DNA of 64,000 nucleotides from Drouetiella hepatica Uher 2000/2452. Lineage in GTDB: Bacteria; Cyanobacteriota; Cyanobacteriia; Elainellales; Elainellaceae. The translations under genes and the position numbers were made by a program. Location of the stretch: assembly GCA_019359505.1 (NCBI GenBank), contig JAHHHD010000009.1, positions 62,001-126,000 of the forward strand. The letters run 5' to 3'. The notes beneath the pieces are model-generated. The model did no database searches. It saw only the letters and a list, made by a program, of their open reading frames with translations, and was not told the DNA's origin. Below, one piece after another: positions 1-10,700 of the stretch (position 1 is its first letter; every line of letters starts with the position of its first letter).

Positions 1-1
1 C

Positions 2-706
2 GATATGGCAGGCACGACCGTTAAAGATGACAGAGAGGTAGAGCAGTGTTTTTCTGAGGCTGCTGAACAAACGGGTTTGAGCGCAAGTTCCGAAAAGGTT
101 GTTGCTATGATGGGTCTACCCAAAAAGCTGGTCTTTCAAACGCTTTGGCACGACCAAATCGGTAGAGATCATCCAGACTACTGTGCGAATGTGGAGACTT
201 CTTTTACAGCGTTCAAGCATATTCTAGAAACCCATTATCAGACTCAGCCCGTTGCACCGACGATCGGCTGTCTAGAGCTATTCGCTTGGCTAAAATCCCA
301 GGGGATTCAAATTGCCCTGACAACAGGATTTTATCGAGAAGTCACAGATATTATCTTGGGTCGCTTGGGCTGGAACCAGGGACTGAGTATTGAGTACATC
401 GGTTCAGGCTCATCGCTGATTCAGGTTTCCGTCACGCCCTCAGAAATCTTTAATACCGAAGGTCGCCCTGCACCCTACATGATTCAAAAAGCAATGTATA
501 AGCTAGGCGTTGTTGATTCCAAGACAGTCGTGAATATTGGGGATACCCCCTCTGATCTGGAATCTGGAATCCATGCGAATTGTCTTTACTCCTTTGGCGT
601 CACGAATGGAACGCATACGAGAGAGCAGCTTGCAGCTCATCCTAATGATGGACTGTTTGACTCATTATCAGAATTTCAAGAGAAGTTAGCAGGTTTGTTG
701 TCTTGA
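2..706 (+). CDS. Phosphonatase-like HAD hydrolase, 5' end cut off
   Basis: HAD-superfamily hydrolase closest in look to phosphonoacetaldehyde hydrolase (PhnX) and its PhnX-like sister family TIGR03351. The window opens inside the gene. Bases 2-4 (GAT) encode the nucleophile Asp just before Met-Ala-Gly-Thr-Thr, giving the DMAGTT form of HAD motif I, so the ATG at 5 is internal and only the first few residues are missing. Further landmarks are an MGLPK stretch about 35 residues on, with Lys where PhnX carries its Schiff-base lysine, motif II around TTGFYRE, and motif IV NIGDTPSDL. The stop lies 6 bp before the FAD oxidoreductase, so the two are probably co-transcribed. The pairing itself supports a role in aminophosphonate breakdown. 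The true substrate cannot be read from the sequence. Confidence 0.85.
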   Translation, partial: DMAGTTVKDDREVEQCFSEAAEQTGLSASSEKVVAMMGLPKKLVFQTLWHDQIGRDHPDYCANVETSFTAFKHILETHYQTQPVAPTIGCLELFAWLKSQGIQIALTTGFYREVTDIILGRLGWNQGLSIEYIGSGSSLIQVSVTPSEIFNTEGRPAPYMIQKAMYKLGVVDSKTVVNIGDTPSDLESGIHANCLYSFGVTNGTHTREQLAAHPNDGLFDSLSEFQEKLAGLLS

Positions 707-712
707 ACCCCT

Positions 713-1837
713 ATGAGTCAAATACATCACACAGACGTTGCCATAGTTGGAGCTGGAATTGTGGGATTAGCTCATGCTTTGGCAGCGGCAAAAAAGGGCT
801 TGAAAGTTGTTGTCTTCGATCGCCATCCGGTAGCAGTCGGGGCATCTATCCGCAACTTTGGCATGGTCTGGCCGATCGGTCAGCCGACAGAGCTGCTGGA
901 TAGAGCCTTACGATCGCGCCAGATTTGGATAGAAGTCGCCTCGAAAGCTGGGTTTCCTGCCGAGCAGAGCGGCTCCTTGCACCTGGCATACCGACAGGAC
1001 GAACTGGATGTTCTGCAAGAGTTTGTAGATACCCGGCGAGATGACAAATACTCGATCGCCCTACTCACCCCCGAACAGATCGCGGAGAAAAGTCCTGGGG
1101 CAGTCATAGACGGCTTGCTGGGCGGACTGTGGAGCGGGACGGAGGTAATCGTTGATCCCCGCGAGGCGATCGCCAAAATTCCTGATTTTCTCGCGGCAGC
1201 CTACGGAGTAGAATTCAAGTTCAATGCCGTTGTCACTGATATTTCCTATCCAAAGTTGGTCGCAGGTGGGGAAGAGTGGAAATGCGATCGCATCTATGTG
1301 TGCAGCGGTACTGACTTTGAAACGCTTTATCCAGAGGTCTATCGACAAAGTGGCATTACCAAAGTCAAACTGCAAATGATGCGAACTGTGCCTCAGCCAA
1401 ACAACTGGCGATTAGGGGCATCTCTTTGCGCTGGGCTAACGCTCACCCACTATACGGCTTTTGCTCACTGCTCATCTCTGGCACGCCTAAAAGCCAGAGT
1501 TCAGGCAGAAACTCCCTACTTTGTCGAGTGGGGCATCCATGTCATGGTTTCCCAAAACGCTCTGGGCGAACTGACCATTGGCGACTCGCATGAGTACGGC
1601 TTGAATTTAGATCCGTTCGATCGCGCCGACTTAAATCAATACATCCTTGATTATTTCAAAACTTTTGCTCAGCCGCCCTCCCTAGAAATGGCTCAAACCT
1701 GGCATGGCATCTACGCTAAGATTCCGCAGCGAACTGAATGGATTGCTCATCCAGAACCAGGCGTGACGATCGTCAATGCGCCCGGAGGGGCTGGTATGAC
1801 TCTATCTTTTGGTCTGGCAGAGGAGGTCACAGGCTAA
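713..1837 (+). CDS. FAD-dependent oxidoreductase, HpnW-like (TIGR03364 type)
   Basis: A 374-residue DAO-type flavoprotein. The Rossmann FAD motif GAGIVG is at residues 13-18, followed by an acidic residue in VVVFDRH that would bind the ADP ribose. The C-terminal NAPGGAGMTLSFG region is the second FAD-contact motif of the family. TIGR03364 members are known to sit beside PhnX-like hydrolases and are proposed to deaminate an aminophosphonate oxidatively. The resulting phosphonoacetaldehyde-type product would go to the upstream hydrolase. The ATG lies 6 bp after the hydrolase stop, which indicates an operon. No phosphonate transporter is visible, but the operon continues off the left edge. Family confidence is high; substrate is inferred from context. 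Confidence 0.85.
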   Translation: MSQIHHTDVAIVGAGIVGLAHALAAAKKGLKVVVFDRHPVAVGASIRNFGMVWPIGQPTELLDRALRSRQIWIEVASKAGFPAEQSGSLHLAYRQDELDVLQEFVDTRRDDKYSIALLTPEQIAEKSPGAVIDGLLGGLWSGTEVIVDPREAIAKIPDFLAAAYGVEFKFNAVVTDISYPKLVAGGEEWKCDRIYVCSGTDFETLYPEVYRQSGITKVKLQMMRTVPQPNNWRLGASLCAGLTLTHYTAFAHCSSLARLKARVQAETPYFVEWGIHVMVSQNALGELTIGDSHEYGLNLDPFDRADLNQYILDYFKTFAQPPSLEMAQTWHGIYAKIPQRTEWIAHPEPGVTIVNAPGGAGMTLSFGLAEEVTG

Positions 1838-1899
1838 TGGAGTCATGTTCCCATTCTTATACCGAATTTGGGTCTAAGAATAATCAACTTTACCCAATG

Positions 1900-4122
1900 C
1901 TAAATCAACTTTTGCAGTAACTCGCTCGTCTCCTCCGCCTCTACCTGCATTCCCAATTGTTCAAATAACTGCCTTGCCTCTTCTGCCCAACGGTGAGCCA
2001 CAGATCGATCGCCTTGAGTTTGTTCGAGACAGGCTAGCGATCGCATACAAAAAGCAGACCGACAGTCGTCATCATTTTCCTGAGCCACCTGTAACCCAGC
2101 CTCCATGAGCAGACGCGCCTCAGAGAAATTACCCTGCTTCAGCGCCACATCCGCCAACCAGTCTTTCGTCAAAAAGATAACTCGTCGCCAGTCGATCGCC
2201 TCAGCCTGACACAATGCCTGCTGAAAATGAACCTGAGCTTGCGGATAACCTTGTGTTTTGTAAGCAATCTCGCCTTGATAATAATGCCACTGCGTCCAAA
2301 GACGCTGATAAACCGCAGCGTCAGAGCTGGCACTCAGAAGAGTCTCTGCGTCCTGGAGCCACTGAGAGGCTACTAAAAACTGCTGCTGCTCAATTTGCCA
2401 GACCGCAACGTGAATCGCTAGATCAATCTGAAAGGATACATCCGTGTGATTACGATATTCCCAAGCTTTAGCAAAGAGGGATTCTGCGGCTTGCAGATGA
2501 TGAGATTGCCCCATCAAAGTCAGCGTCCAAGCTCTGTCAAATAACACATCTGCCGCCATCGCCCTATCTTGCCGCTGTTCTGCTGCCTGAATCAACCAAT
2601 CCGTCCAGTCTAGACGCGTTGCCCAGCAGGTGAGCCGATTGCTGCGGTAGCCTTGAGCATGGCTATAGCACCGGACTTTCTGCCAAAATTGACAGACTTC
2701 TACATAGCGATCGCTCGCAATGCACCACTCGATCACCTCTTGCAGATTATTCCATTCTTGCTCCAAAGGACTGTAGTTCTGCCAGTCTCTCCAATCTTTA
2801 CCGCCGTGGGTTTCTGCAAAGGTAAGATACCATTCAACGCGACGATCGTAAGCTCCTGCTTCAAAGTCAGGCTTCAGCTCAGCAATCGCATATTCTCGCG
2901 TCAGAGGCAGCATATCGTACCGCCCGTCCTGCTGGTTAATCAGCGAGAGCTGCTGTAGTTTTGCCAAGCCTTGAGTGACGGTCTGCCCATCGATTACATC
3001 AGCTACATAGGCGATCGCCTCCCTCACCGCAGAGCCGGGAAACAAAGCTAACGCCATAAACAGGTTGTGAACGGCGCTATTTCTCATCAACACGATCGAA
3101 CTTTCAAAATAAAAGTGAGCATAATCCCCTGTGGCAACAGCAGATGACACGATCGGATAACCGCTGGCGATTAGACCGACGGCGTAAACGATGGCGGCAG
3201 GAATACCGCAAGTCTGATGATACAGTTGCCGAATCACCGTTGCATTGAGGTTAAGTCCCTTACCGTAAATCTGATTCTGAATTAAGTTGATGCTTTCAAA
3301 CTCTAGCAAAGGCGCTAGGGCAACGGCAGGAAACGGAGTCTGTTGCCGACTGGTCAGCAAAACTTTTACCGCGATCGGTAAGTCGTAGAGAAATGCCAGG
3401 ATGGACTGCCAATCTTCAACGGTTTCCAAATTATCGATAACCAACAAAGTGCGCTGACGTGAAAGCTGAACTTGAATTTGTGCAAGCTGCTCATCAAACG
3501 GCTGTAGCAGTAGGGCTGGACACTGCAATATCTGGGCGATCGCCCGGAAGATATCTTGTAGGCTGCGATCGGACTGTAGGCGCGGCAACACCCCAGCGGC
3601 GGTGAGGCGATCGGGTTTGGCAGAAGTAAAGACGATCGCCTTAAATTCTCCCGACTGGAGCAAACGATGGGCGATCGAGAGTGCTAGCGTCGTTTTGCCC
3701 ATGCCGCCCAATCCTTCAATGCTGATGCAGTGAGCCGGATGCTCAAAGGAAAGGAAATTGAGCAGGCGATCGGTTTCCGCCTCTCGCCCAATTAAGGCGC
3801 TGTAGTTGACGACCGGAAGATTGTGAACAGGAGAGGATTGAGGTTCCGCAGATCGTAAAGCTTGATCATACTGCTGAAAGACGGTTTGCAGATTGCGTCT
3901 GGAGACTGGCTGATTCAGCGCTTTAGAGAGTAACTTCCACAGCTTGGAGCTTACCTGCTTGATGTAGTCAGGTTGATAGTCCATTGTGTCAGCGATCGCG
4001 TCATAGCGCTCTCCCAGCCAAATCAGGTGGAATACCTTGAGCTGAGTGTCGCTCAGTTGGGGCTTTTGCTCAGCAGCGTCGAGGATTTGATGTAAGAGGG
4101 CGATCGCTTCATCTGCGGTCAT
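1900..4122 (-). CDS. STAND NTPase with NB-ARC domain and TPR-like C-terminus
   Basis: A 740-residue signalling ATPase. Residues 1-80 form a helical HTH-like domain (LSDTQLKVFHLIWLGERYD) seen at the start of many cyanobacterial NB-ARC and vWA-MoxR-associated proteins. The P-loop GLGGMGKTT is at about 137-145, Walker B TLLVIDNLE at about 225-233, and the sensor-like LLTSR soon after, as in NB-ARC. The last 300 residues are Trp/Gln/Ala-rich helical repeats resembling TPRs, a usual ligand-sensing region. STAND proteins oligomerise on binding a trigger; some defend against phage and others regulate transcription. No effector domain such as TIR, protease or nuclease is evident, so its output is unknown. 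It diverges from the giant RTX gene across a 618-bp gap. Confidence 0.85.
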   Translation of the reverse strand: MTADEAIALLHQILDAAEQKPQLSDTQLKVFHLIWLGERYDAIADTMDYQPDYIKQVSSKLWKLLSKALNQPVSRRNLQTVFQQYDQALRSAEPQSSPVHNLPVVNYSALIGREAETDRLLNFLSFEHPAHCISIEGLGGMGKTTLALSIAHRLLQSGEFKAIVFTSAKPDRLTAAGVLPRLQSDRSLQDIFRAIAQILQCPALLLQPFDEQLAQIQVQLSRQRTLLVIDNLETVEDWQSILAFLYDLPIAVKVLLTSRQQTPFPAVALAPLLEFESINLIQNQIYGKGLNLNATVIRQLYHQTCGIPAAIVYAVGLIASGYPIVSSAVATGDYAHFYFESSIVLMRNSAVHNLFMALALFPGSAVREAIAYVADVIDGQTVTQGLAKLQQLSLINQQDGRYDMLPLTREYAIAELKPDFEAGAYDRRVEWYLTFAETHGGKDWRDWQNYSPLEQEWNNLQEVIEWCIASDRYVEVCQFWQKVRCYSHAQGYRSNRLTCWATRLDWTDWLIQAAEQRQDRAMAADVLFDRAWTLTLMGQSHHLQAAESLFAKAWEYRNHTDVSFQIDLAIHVAVWQIEQQQFLVASQWLQDAETLLSASSDAAVYQRLWTQWHYYQGEIAYKTQGYPQAQVHFQQALCQAEAIDWRRVIFLTKDWLADVALKQGNFSEARLLMEAGLQVAQENDDDCRSAFCMRSLACLEQTQGDRSVAHRWAEEARQLFEQLGMQVEAEETSELLQKLI

Positions 4123-4740
4123 GGTCAGTCGGTATGGGGGCTTGTATGTCTAGGCTCCCTCAAATATCAATAGGTCGCTTGTGCCGCTAAAAGCACTTCA
4201 CGCAAAATTTATAGATTTTTGCTAAAAACTTTACACAAAACTTACGGATTTCCACTGAAAAGCTATCACCTTTGATTACCTTTTCTCACTGCGGCGATCG
4301 GAGAGTTCAAATATTCTAGGGCGTAGCGGAGCTGGAGCAGCATATCTGCTCAGATAAGTCAGTCGTTCTCATACATGAACTCAGTTAGCAGGGTAGTTTG
4401 ATCAGGATATGAAGGGTGATGGTTCAGATCAGTACTATTGGATGTTCTGTGTGGGCGATCGTAAATTGTATGAAAAAACTGATATGTGAAAAAAACTGAT
4501 TTGCACTCAAAGTCATTGCAGCTAACTAAGTCGAAAAGATGGTTTTAACGGTTGGCAACTCCATACCGTAAGAACTGAAATCGGCGAAACTGCTGCTGTG
4601 CAAACTTATCAAAACGCTCGGTAATGAGAGCGACTTTTTGCTGAGGTAGAGTGTTCGCCAACTGTATAAAGGGACTAGTGTACGAACAACTTTAAATTGC
4701 TGTCAAAACCAGAAAACAACCAAAACAGAGGTAAATACGC
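4123..4740. other. Long divergent intergenic region between STAND gene and RTX gene
   Basis: 618 bp with no credible gene. It must hold promoters for both divergent genes. Around 4198-4255 an imperfect direct repeat is visible, CACGCAAAATTTATAGATTT then CACAAAACTTACGGATTT about 33 bp later, which could be a binding site. A TGTATAAAG sequence near 4664 is a plausible -10 for the RTX gene without a good -35. AGAGGTAA shortly before the ATG at 4741 is a reasonable ribosome binding site. Confidence 0.4.
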
Positions 4741-7700
4741 ATGATCAACTCAACCGCTATTGTTCAAGGTTTAGAAAATCTCAAGCTGACCTTAGACAAA
4801 GTTCAAGCAGATGTAAACAAAGATCTTTTTGGAGCGAATCTTCCTTTAATTGGTAAGCAAATACAGGGAAACAGAGATGCTCAATTCCTGGCTGATCTTC
4901 AACAAGGACTCGATCAGGCTATAAAAAATTTACAGAGTTCTGGCAACAGCCTAGCCGCTCAACAGATTGCAAGTAACCTGAATCAAGCATTAAATTCATA
5001 CGGTGCTAGCGTCAAGCTCACATCCTCTTCAGAGACGGATGCTGAGTTCAGCTTACAGTTTAGGAGACAGTCTCAACTAGATTCTTCTTTAACACCTGAA
5101 TCGGGTTTGCCAGGATTAAAGCTAAATCTTGAAGGTAATGCTTCCACAGACGTTGCTTTTGATTTCAAACTTGGTTTCGGGATCAAGCAAAATAAATTCT
5201 TTCTTGACACGTCTGCTCCAGAAGATCTAGCGGTTACGCTCAGAGTGTCTCTCCCAGAAAAGATAAGCGGAAAATTAGGCTTTCTAAACGTTGATGCAAC
5301 AGATCAAGGGACTCGATTACAAGGGAAATTCTCTGTAGATTGGAATGACAGCAATGGTGATGGTGATTTAGCCGATGCAGGTGAGAGTACTGGTCGCCTA
5401 TCAGGAGACATGGAGCTGAAACTTGGGCTTGTTACCAGTGTCAAAGCTCCTTCAGGTCTGAGTTTACTGCCATCTCTCGTATCAGATTTAACTGTAAAAA
5501 CAGGCGATATCTTTAATCCTGCCAGCATTCAGTCGTCGTCAGCTTCTTTTCAAAATGTTGGCGTAAATCTTAGCTCTGTTTTTGGATCGAATGGTTTTGC
5601 TACTGAGGTTTTAGAGCAAGTCAATATAAATCTAAATCAAGTTCGTCCTCTTGTTAATGCCTTGACAAAGAATGTCGATTTCATCACAGATGAATATCCA
5701 AATGGCCTAGCGATTGATCCTCAGGACTTCATTGAGAAGTTGCAGAAAGCTTCGGGCAATAACAAATTGGTTGACCTTACAGGATTCCCGTTCTTCGATC
5801 CAAACAAGCTTTCTGTAATTGACTTGTTCTACGTTGCTGGCTCAATCTATGAAAAGGTGGAAAGCACATCGATTGGAGTCGAGTCATTAAAGAAAAGTAT
5901 TCCTTTTATTAAATTAGTCAAAAACTTTTCTGAGGCGGTCGAGCAAACAAAAAATCTGGGTGGAGAAACCATAATCCTTTCCAAAGATGGCTTCAGTTTC
6001 AATCTTGACAACCCAAGAAAGCCAGATCCTGGTTTGAGTACTGATTTGGAATTAGATATAGCAGAATCGCTTAAAGCATTCACAAGCGTTAAAGATATAT
6101 CTAACACAAAAACACTTGAAGGGATTGAAGCAAAGATTGAGTTCCCTATTTTGACTAATCTTTCGGCAGCAGCAGCTTTGCTCATGGGAGAAAATGCTGA
6201 CTTATTTAAGTACGATTTCCCAAAACTCAGCATCAGTTATAAGCTTCTTGACGCGATAAAAGTTCCTATTTATGGCCCCCTTAACTTAGCTTTTGGAGGT
6301 GGATTAGATTTAAGTGCTTCTCCAAAATTCGGCTTTGACACAAGAGGGTTTGAGCCGGGTAAAAGTGGAGATCTTTTTGATGCTTTCATACAAAGCTTTT
6401 ACATCAGCAATCCGGCTACACCTGAAGCAACAGCAACAGGTAGCTTTTATGGAGGACTAGCTATTGGAGCACCTGGCGTTGCGACCTTTGCTGCAATCAC
6501 TGCCCAAGCTGGTATTAAGCAAACACTGAGGTTGGACTTACTGGATCCGACACCCGAAGATGGCAAAGTGCATCTTGATGAATTTATCGCACCATACTTT
6601 GATATTGAACTTGAAAAATTAGAGACTGAATCTAAGATAAGTACGAATCTGGATCTGACAGTTAGTCAAATTCTAGACATTCTTCAAGCGATGACTGCTA
6701 CTCAGGATATCATTGATGAGGCTTTAGAGAATTATTTACTCAAGGCTGTACAGGATGCTGGTAAAAGAGTTGGAGTTGATATTAATGTCAGTGGTGTGGG
6801 GAAAGCACTTAAATTCAGTAGAAAGGTTGAAAATTATGTAACAGAACCAGCAATCAAGGGCGCACAGACGCTTGCAAAATACGATCCCACTGGACTCTCG
6901 AAGAAAGCTACTGAGACTGTGACAAGGATTGTAACGAGCTTTGTGGAATATACTCTTGAAGAGCTAAATGGGCTTCTACCTAAAATCCCAATTCCGTTTA
7001 ACGAAATTTCCTCGTTTTTCTTGTGGCAAAAACAAGATTTTATTGCTGCTGCTGAGGCAACCCGATTAGGTTTAGTCGATACCAGCGATCGAGATCTAGT
7101 TATCCCACCAAAACTAGCTTCGCTTGAAGGTGACACCTTGTGGCTCAACATGGGTCCTCGTTGGACTTTAAGACAGACACCAACATTCAAAGTTCAGGAC
7201 GTTGCGGAAACCTTCTCGGTTCGTCAAAGCCCTTCTTCAACTAATGTTTCAGCTTTTGGATTTACGGTAAATTATCCAAACTCTTATTCTGAAATTCGTG
7301 CGGATGGTGGAGAGAAGAACGATCGTATTTTCTTGAATGCTGCTGTTCCAACATTCATCAGTGGCGGTAATGGAGATGATGAAATTAATGGAGGCTCTGT
7401 AAAAGATACTCTGTTTGGAGGGGCTGATAATGATAAATTGCGTGGAAACAATGGCGACGATGAACTGTACGGAGATGCTGGAATTGATTACTTGTATGGG
7501 GGAGATGGCAACGATAGCTTAACTGGAGGTACTGGTTCTGATTATCTCTTCGGTCAAGATGGCATTGATACGGCCCTATACATTAGCTCAAATGCAGGAG
7601 TTACTGTTGATTTAGCATCCGGTCTAGGTTTTGGTGGCGATGCGGAAGGAGACGAACTACAAGAGGTTGAGAACATTATTGGGTCACAGTATAGTGATTT

Positions 7701-10700
7701 GCTTGCTGGAGATAGTAACAATAATCTCCTTGATGGGCGAGGTGGTGATGACCTTCTAATTGGTGGTTTAGGTGCTGATACATTGATTGGTGGTGCTGAC
7801 ATTGATACAGCTTTTTATCTCAACTCTTTGGAGGGCGTTACGGTCAACCTCTCAACAGGTCGCGGTTTTGGTGGAGAAGCTGAAGGGGACATACTTGAGC
7901 AAATTGAGAATGTTGTAGGTTCTGAGTTTGCTGATACGCTCATTGGAGATACTAGTAACAACGCTTTGAGCGGCTTAGGTGGAAATGACCAATTGAGTGG
8001 TGGATCTGGTAATGATTTCCTAGATGGTGATAATGACATTGATACTGTCAGTTACGACAACTCTCCCGGTGGTGTCGTAGTTAATATTGACGAAACCAAA
8101 GCCTACTACAACTCCGGCAGCAGTTCCCGAGCTACAATCGTCACTACTACCCTCGTTCCTACCGCGCCCGAATCTGGTTTCTCAATCGCCGCAGGGACTG
8201 CCCTTGACGGGTTTGGCACTACAGATACCCTGAAAAACCTAGAAAATATTGTCGGCTCCCAGCAAAATGATGTTCTCATTGGCAACGGACTCGACAACCA
8301 AATTGAGGGGCTAGGCGGCAACGATTTACTGATTGGTAATGCTGGAAATGACAGCCTTGATGGCGGTGCTGGAATTGATGGAGTTAGCTATCAATTTGAT
8401 CCAGGCTCAGTCATTGTTAATTTAGCGTTTGAAACAGCCACAGATGGCTTTAGAAATACCGATAAGCTGATCAGCATTGAGAACGTAGTAGGTTCTAACT
8501 TCAATGACACAATTACAGGGAGTGGGGTTGCCAACATCATCTTCGCTGGAGCCGGAAATGATGTTGTTGCTGGGTTGAGCGGCGACGATATCCTCTTTGG
8601 CGAAGCAGGCAGAGACACACTTCAAGGTGGAATAGATGATGATTTCCTGGTTGGCGGCGCGGATGCCGATATTCTTGATGGCGATTACGGCATCGATACA
8701 GCTTCCTACTTCAACTCATCTGCGCGTGTAGCCGTTAGCCTGAAAACCGGAGCAGGACGATTTGGAGATGCAGAAGGCGATCGTCTTGAAGGAATTGAAA
8801 ATCTAGAAGGTTCAGAGTTTGAGGATCTGCTAACGGGCGATCAAGGTAACAACATCACCAGTGGCTTAGGCGGTAACGACCTAATTTACGGTGAAGCTGG
8901 CAACGATTGGCTCGATGGTGGCAATGGCAACGATCGCCTCTACGGTGGAGACGGCAACGACCAAATTTATGGTCAGGCTGATGTAGATCTGCTCAGAGGT
9001 GAAATCGGCAATGACAACCTCTACGGTGGAGACGGCAACGACCAGCTTTATGGTGATGAGGGTGACGATACTCTGAACGGAGAAGCTGACAATGACTACC
9101 TAGAGGGTGGAATAGGAAAAGACCAGCTACTGGGTGGAGAAGGTAATGACCAGCTTTACGGTCAGGATGGCAGCGATAATCTGAGTGGTGGAATAGGCGA
9201 CGATCTCCTAGACGGTGGCGCAGAGGCAGATCAGCTAGCTGGAGGAGACGGCGACGATCAACTCTACGGTGGTGCAGGCAACGACACGCTTGAGGGCGGT
9301 GCCAACAATGACCTGCTTGAGGGCGGAGACGGCAACGACGCTCTGACGGGTAACGAGGGTAACGATCGCCTCTACGGACAAGTTGGCGAAGATACTCTCA
9401 ATGGCTCTGATGGCAACGACTTGCTCGATGGTGGCGATGGCAATGACCAACTCTTGGGCGGAGAGGGCAACGATCAGCTTTATGGTCAGCTAGGGCAGGA
9501 TCTGCTTCAAGGCGAAGCTGGAGACGACTTCCTCTACGGAGGTGACGGAGCCGATACCTTGCTCGGACAGGCAGGCGATGACTACCTGGATGGCGGAGCA
9601 GGTAAAGATACGCTGGCAGGAGGTGATGGCAACGATCGCCTCTACGGGCAGCAAGATGATGACTCCCTTGCAGGAAATGCAGGAGATGATTATCTGGATG
9701 GCGGCATTGGGGATGATGAGCTTGCAGGAAATGAGGGCAGCGATCGCCTTTACGGTCAAGCTGGCTTTGATGTTCTCGATGGGGGTGCAGGAAGTGACTT
9801 CCTCGATGGTGGCGCAGATGACGACTTTTTATACGGCAGGGATGGCAGCGATCGCCTCTATGGAAACACTGGCAATGATTACCTAGATGGCGGTTTGAAT
9901 GACGATCGACTGGAAGGGGAGGCAGGCGATGATCAGCTCTATGGTCAGCAGGGTCAGGACTACCTGGATGGCGGAGCAGGAGAAGACTTCCTCTTTGGCG
10001 GTGATGATGCCGATCGGCTCCTGGGACAAACAGGAAATGACTATTTAGAGGGCGGAACGGATAACGACCAACTCCTCGGAGGCGACGGCAATGACCAACT
10101 CTATGGACAGGGTGGCAATGACCAACTCCTTGGTGAAGCTGGAAATGATTATCTGGACGGCGGTTTGGGCAATGACCAGCTCACTTCAGCCGAAGGCAAT
10201 GACTTCCTCTACGGACAAGAGGGCGATGATACCCTCGATGGTGGAACAGGTAACGATAACCTGTACGGCGGGTCTGGTACCGATCAGTTAATCGGAGGTG
10301 AGGGGCGCGACCTGCTTTCGGGTCAAGAAGGCAACGATGTTCTCAATGCAGGCGCGGGAGATGACAACCTAGAGGGTGGGCTAGGCAATGATCAGCTCAT
10401 CGGTGGATTAGGCAATGACCAGATTTACGGAAATGATGGGAATGACAGTCTGGATGGTGGTGCCGACAACGACTATCTGGATGGTGGATCAGGCGATGAC
10501 CAAATCACAGGGGGAGACAACGATGATCAACTCTTGGGTCAAGCAGGTAGCGATCGCTTAGAGGGTGGTGATGGCAACGACGCTCTCAAAGGCGGCGAGG
10601 GTGCGGATATTCTCCTAGGAGAATTTGGAGATGACAGCCTCTCTGGCGATGCGGGTGATGATCAACTCTTCGGCGGTGAGGGCAATGATCTCCTCTTCGG

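Noticed and set aside
1738-1920. 60-codon plus-strand frame at the end of the oxidoreductase gene
   Set aside because: Shadow of the real gene in another frame.
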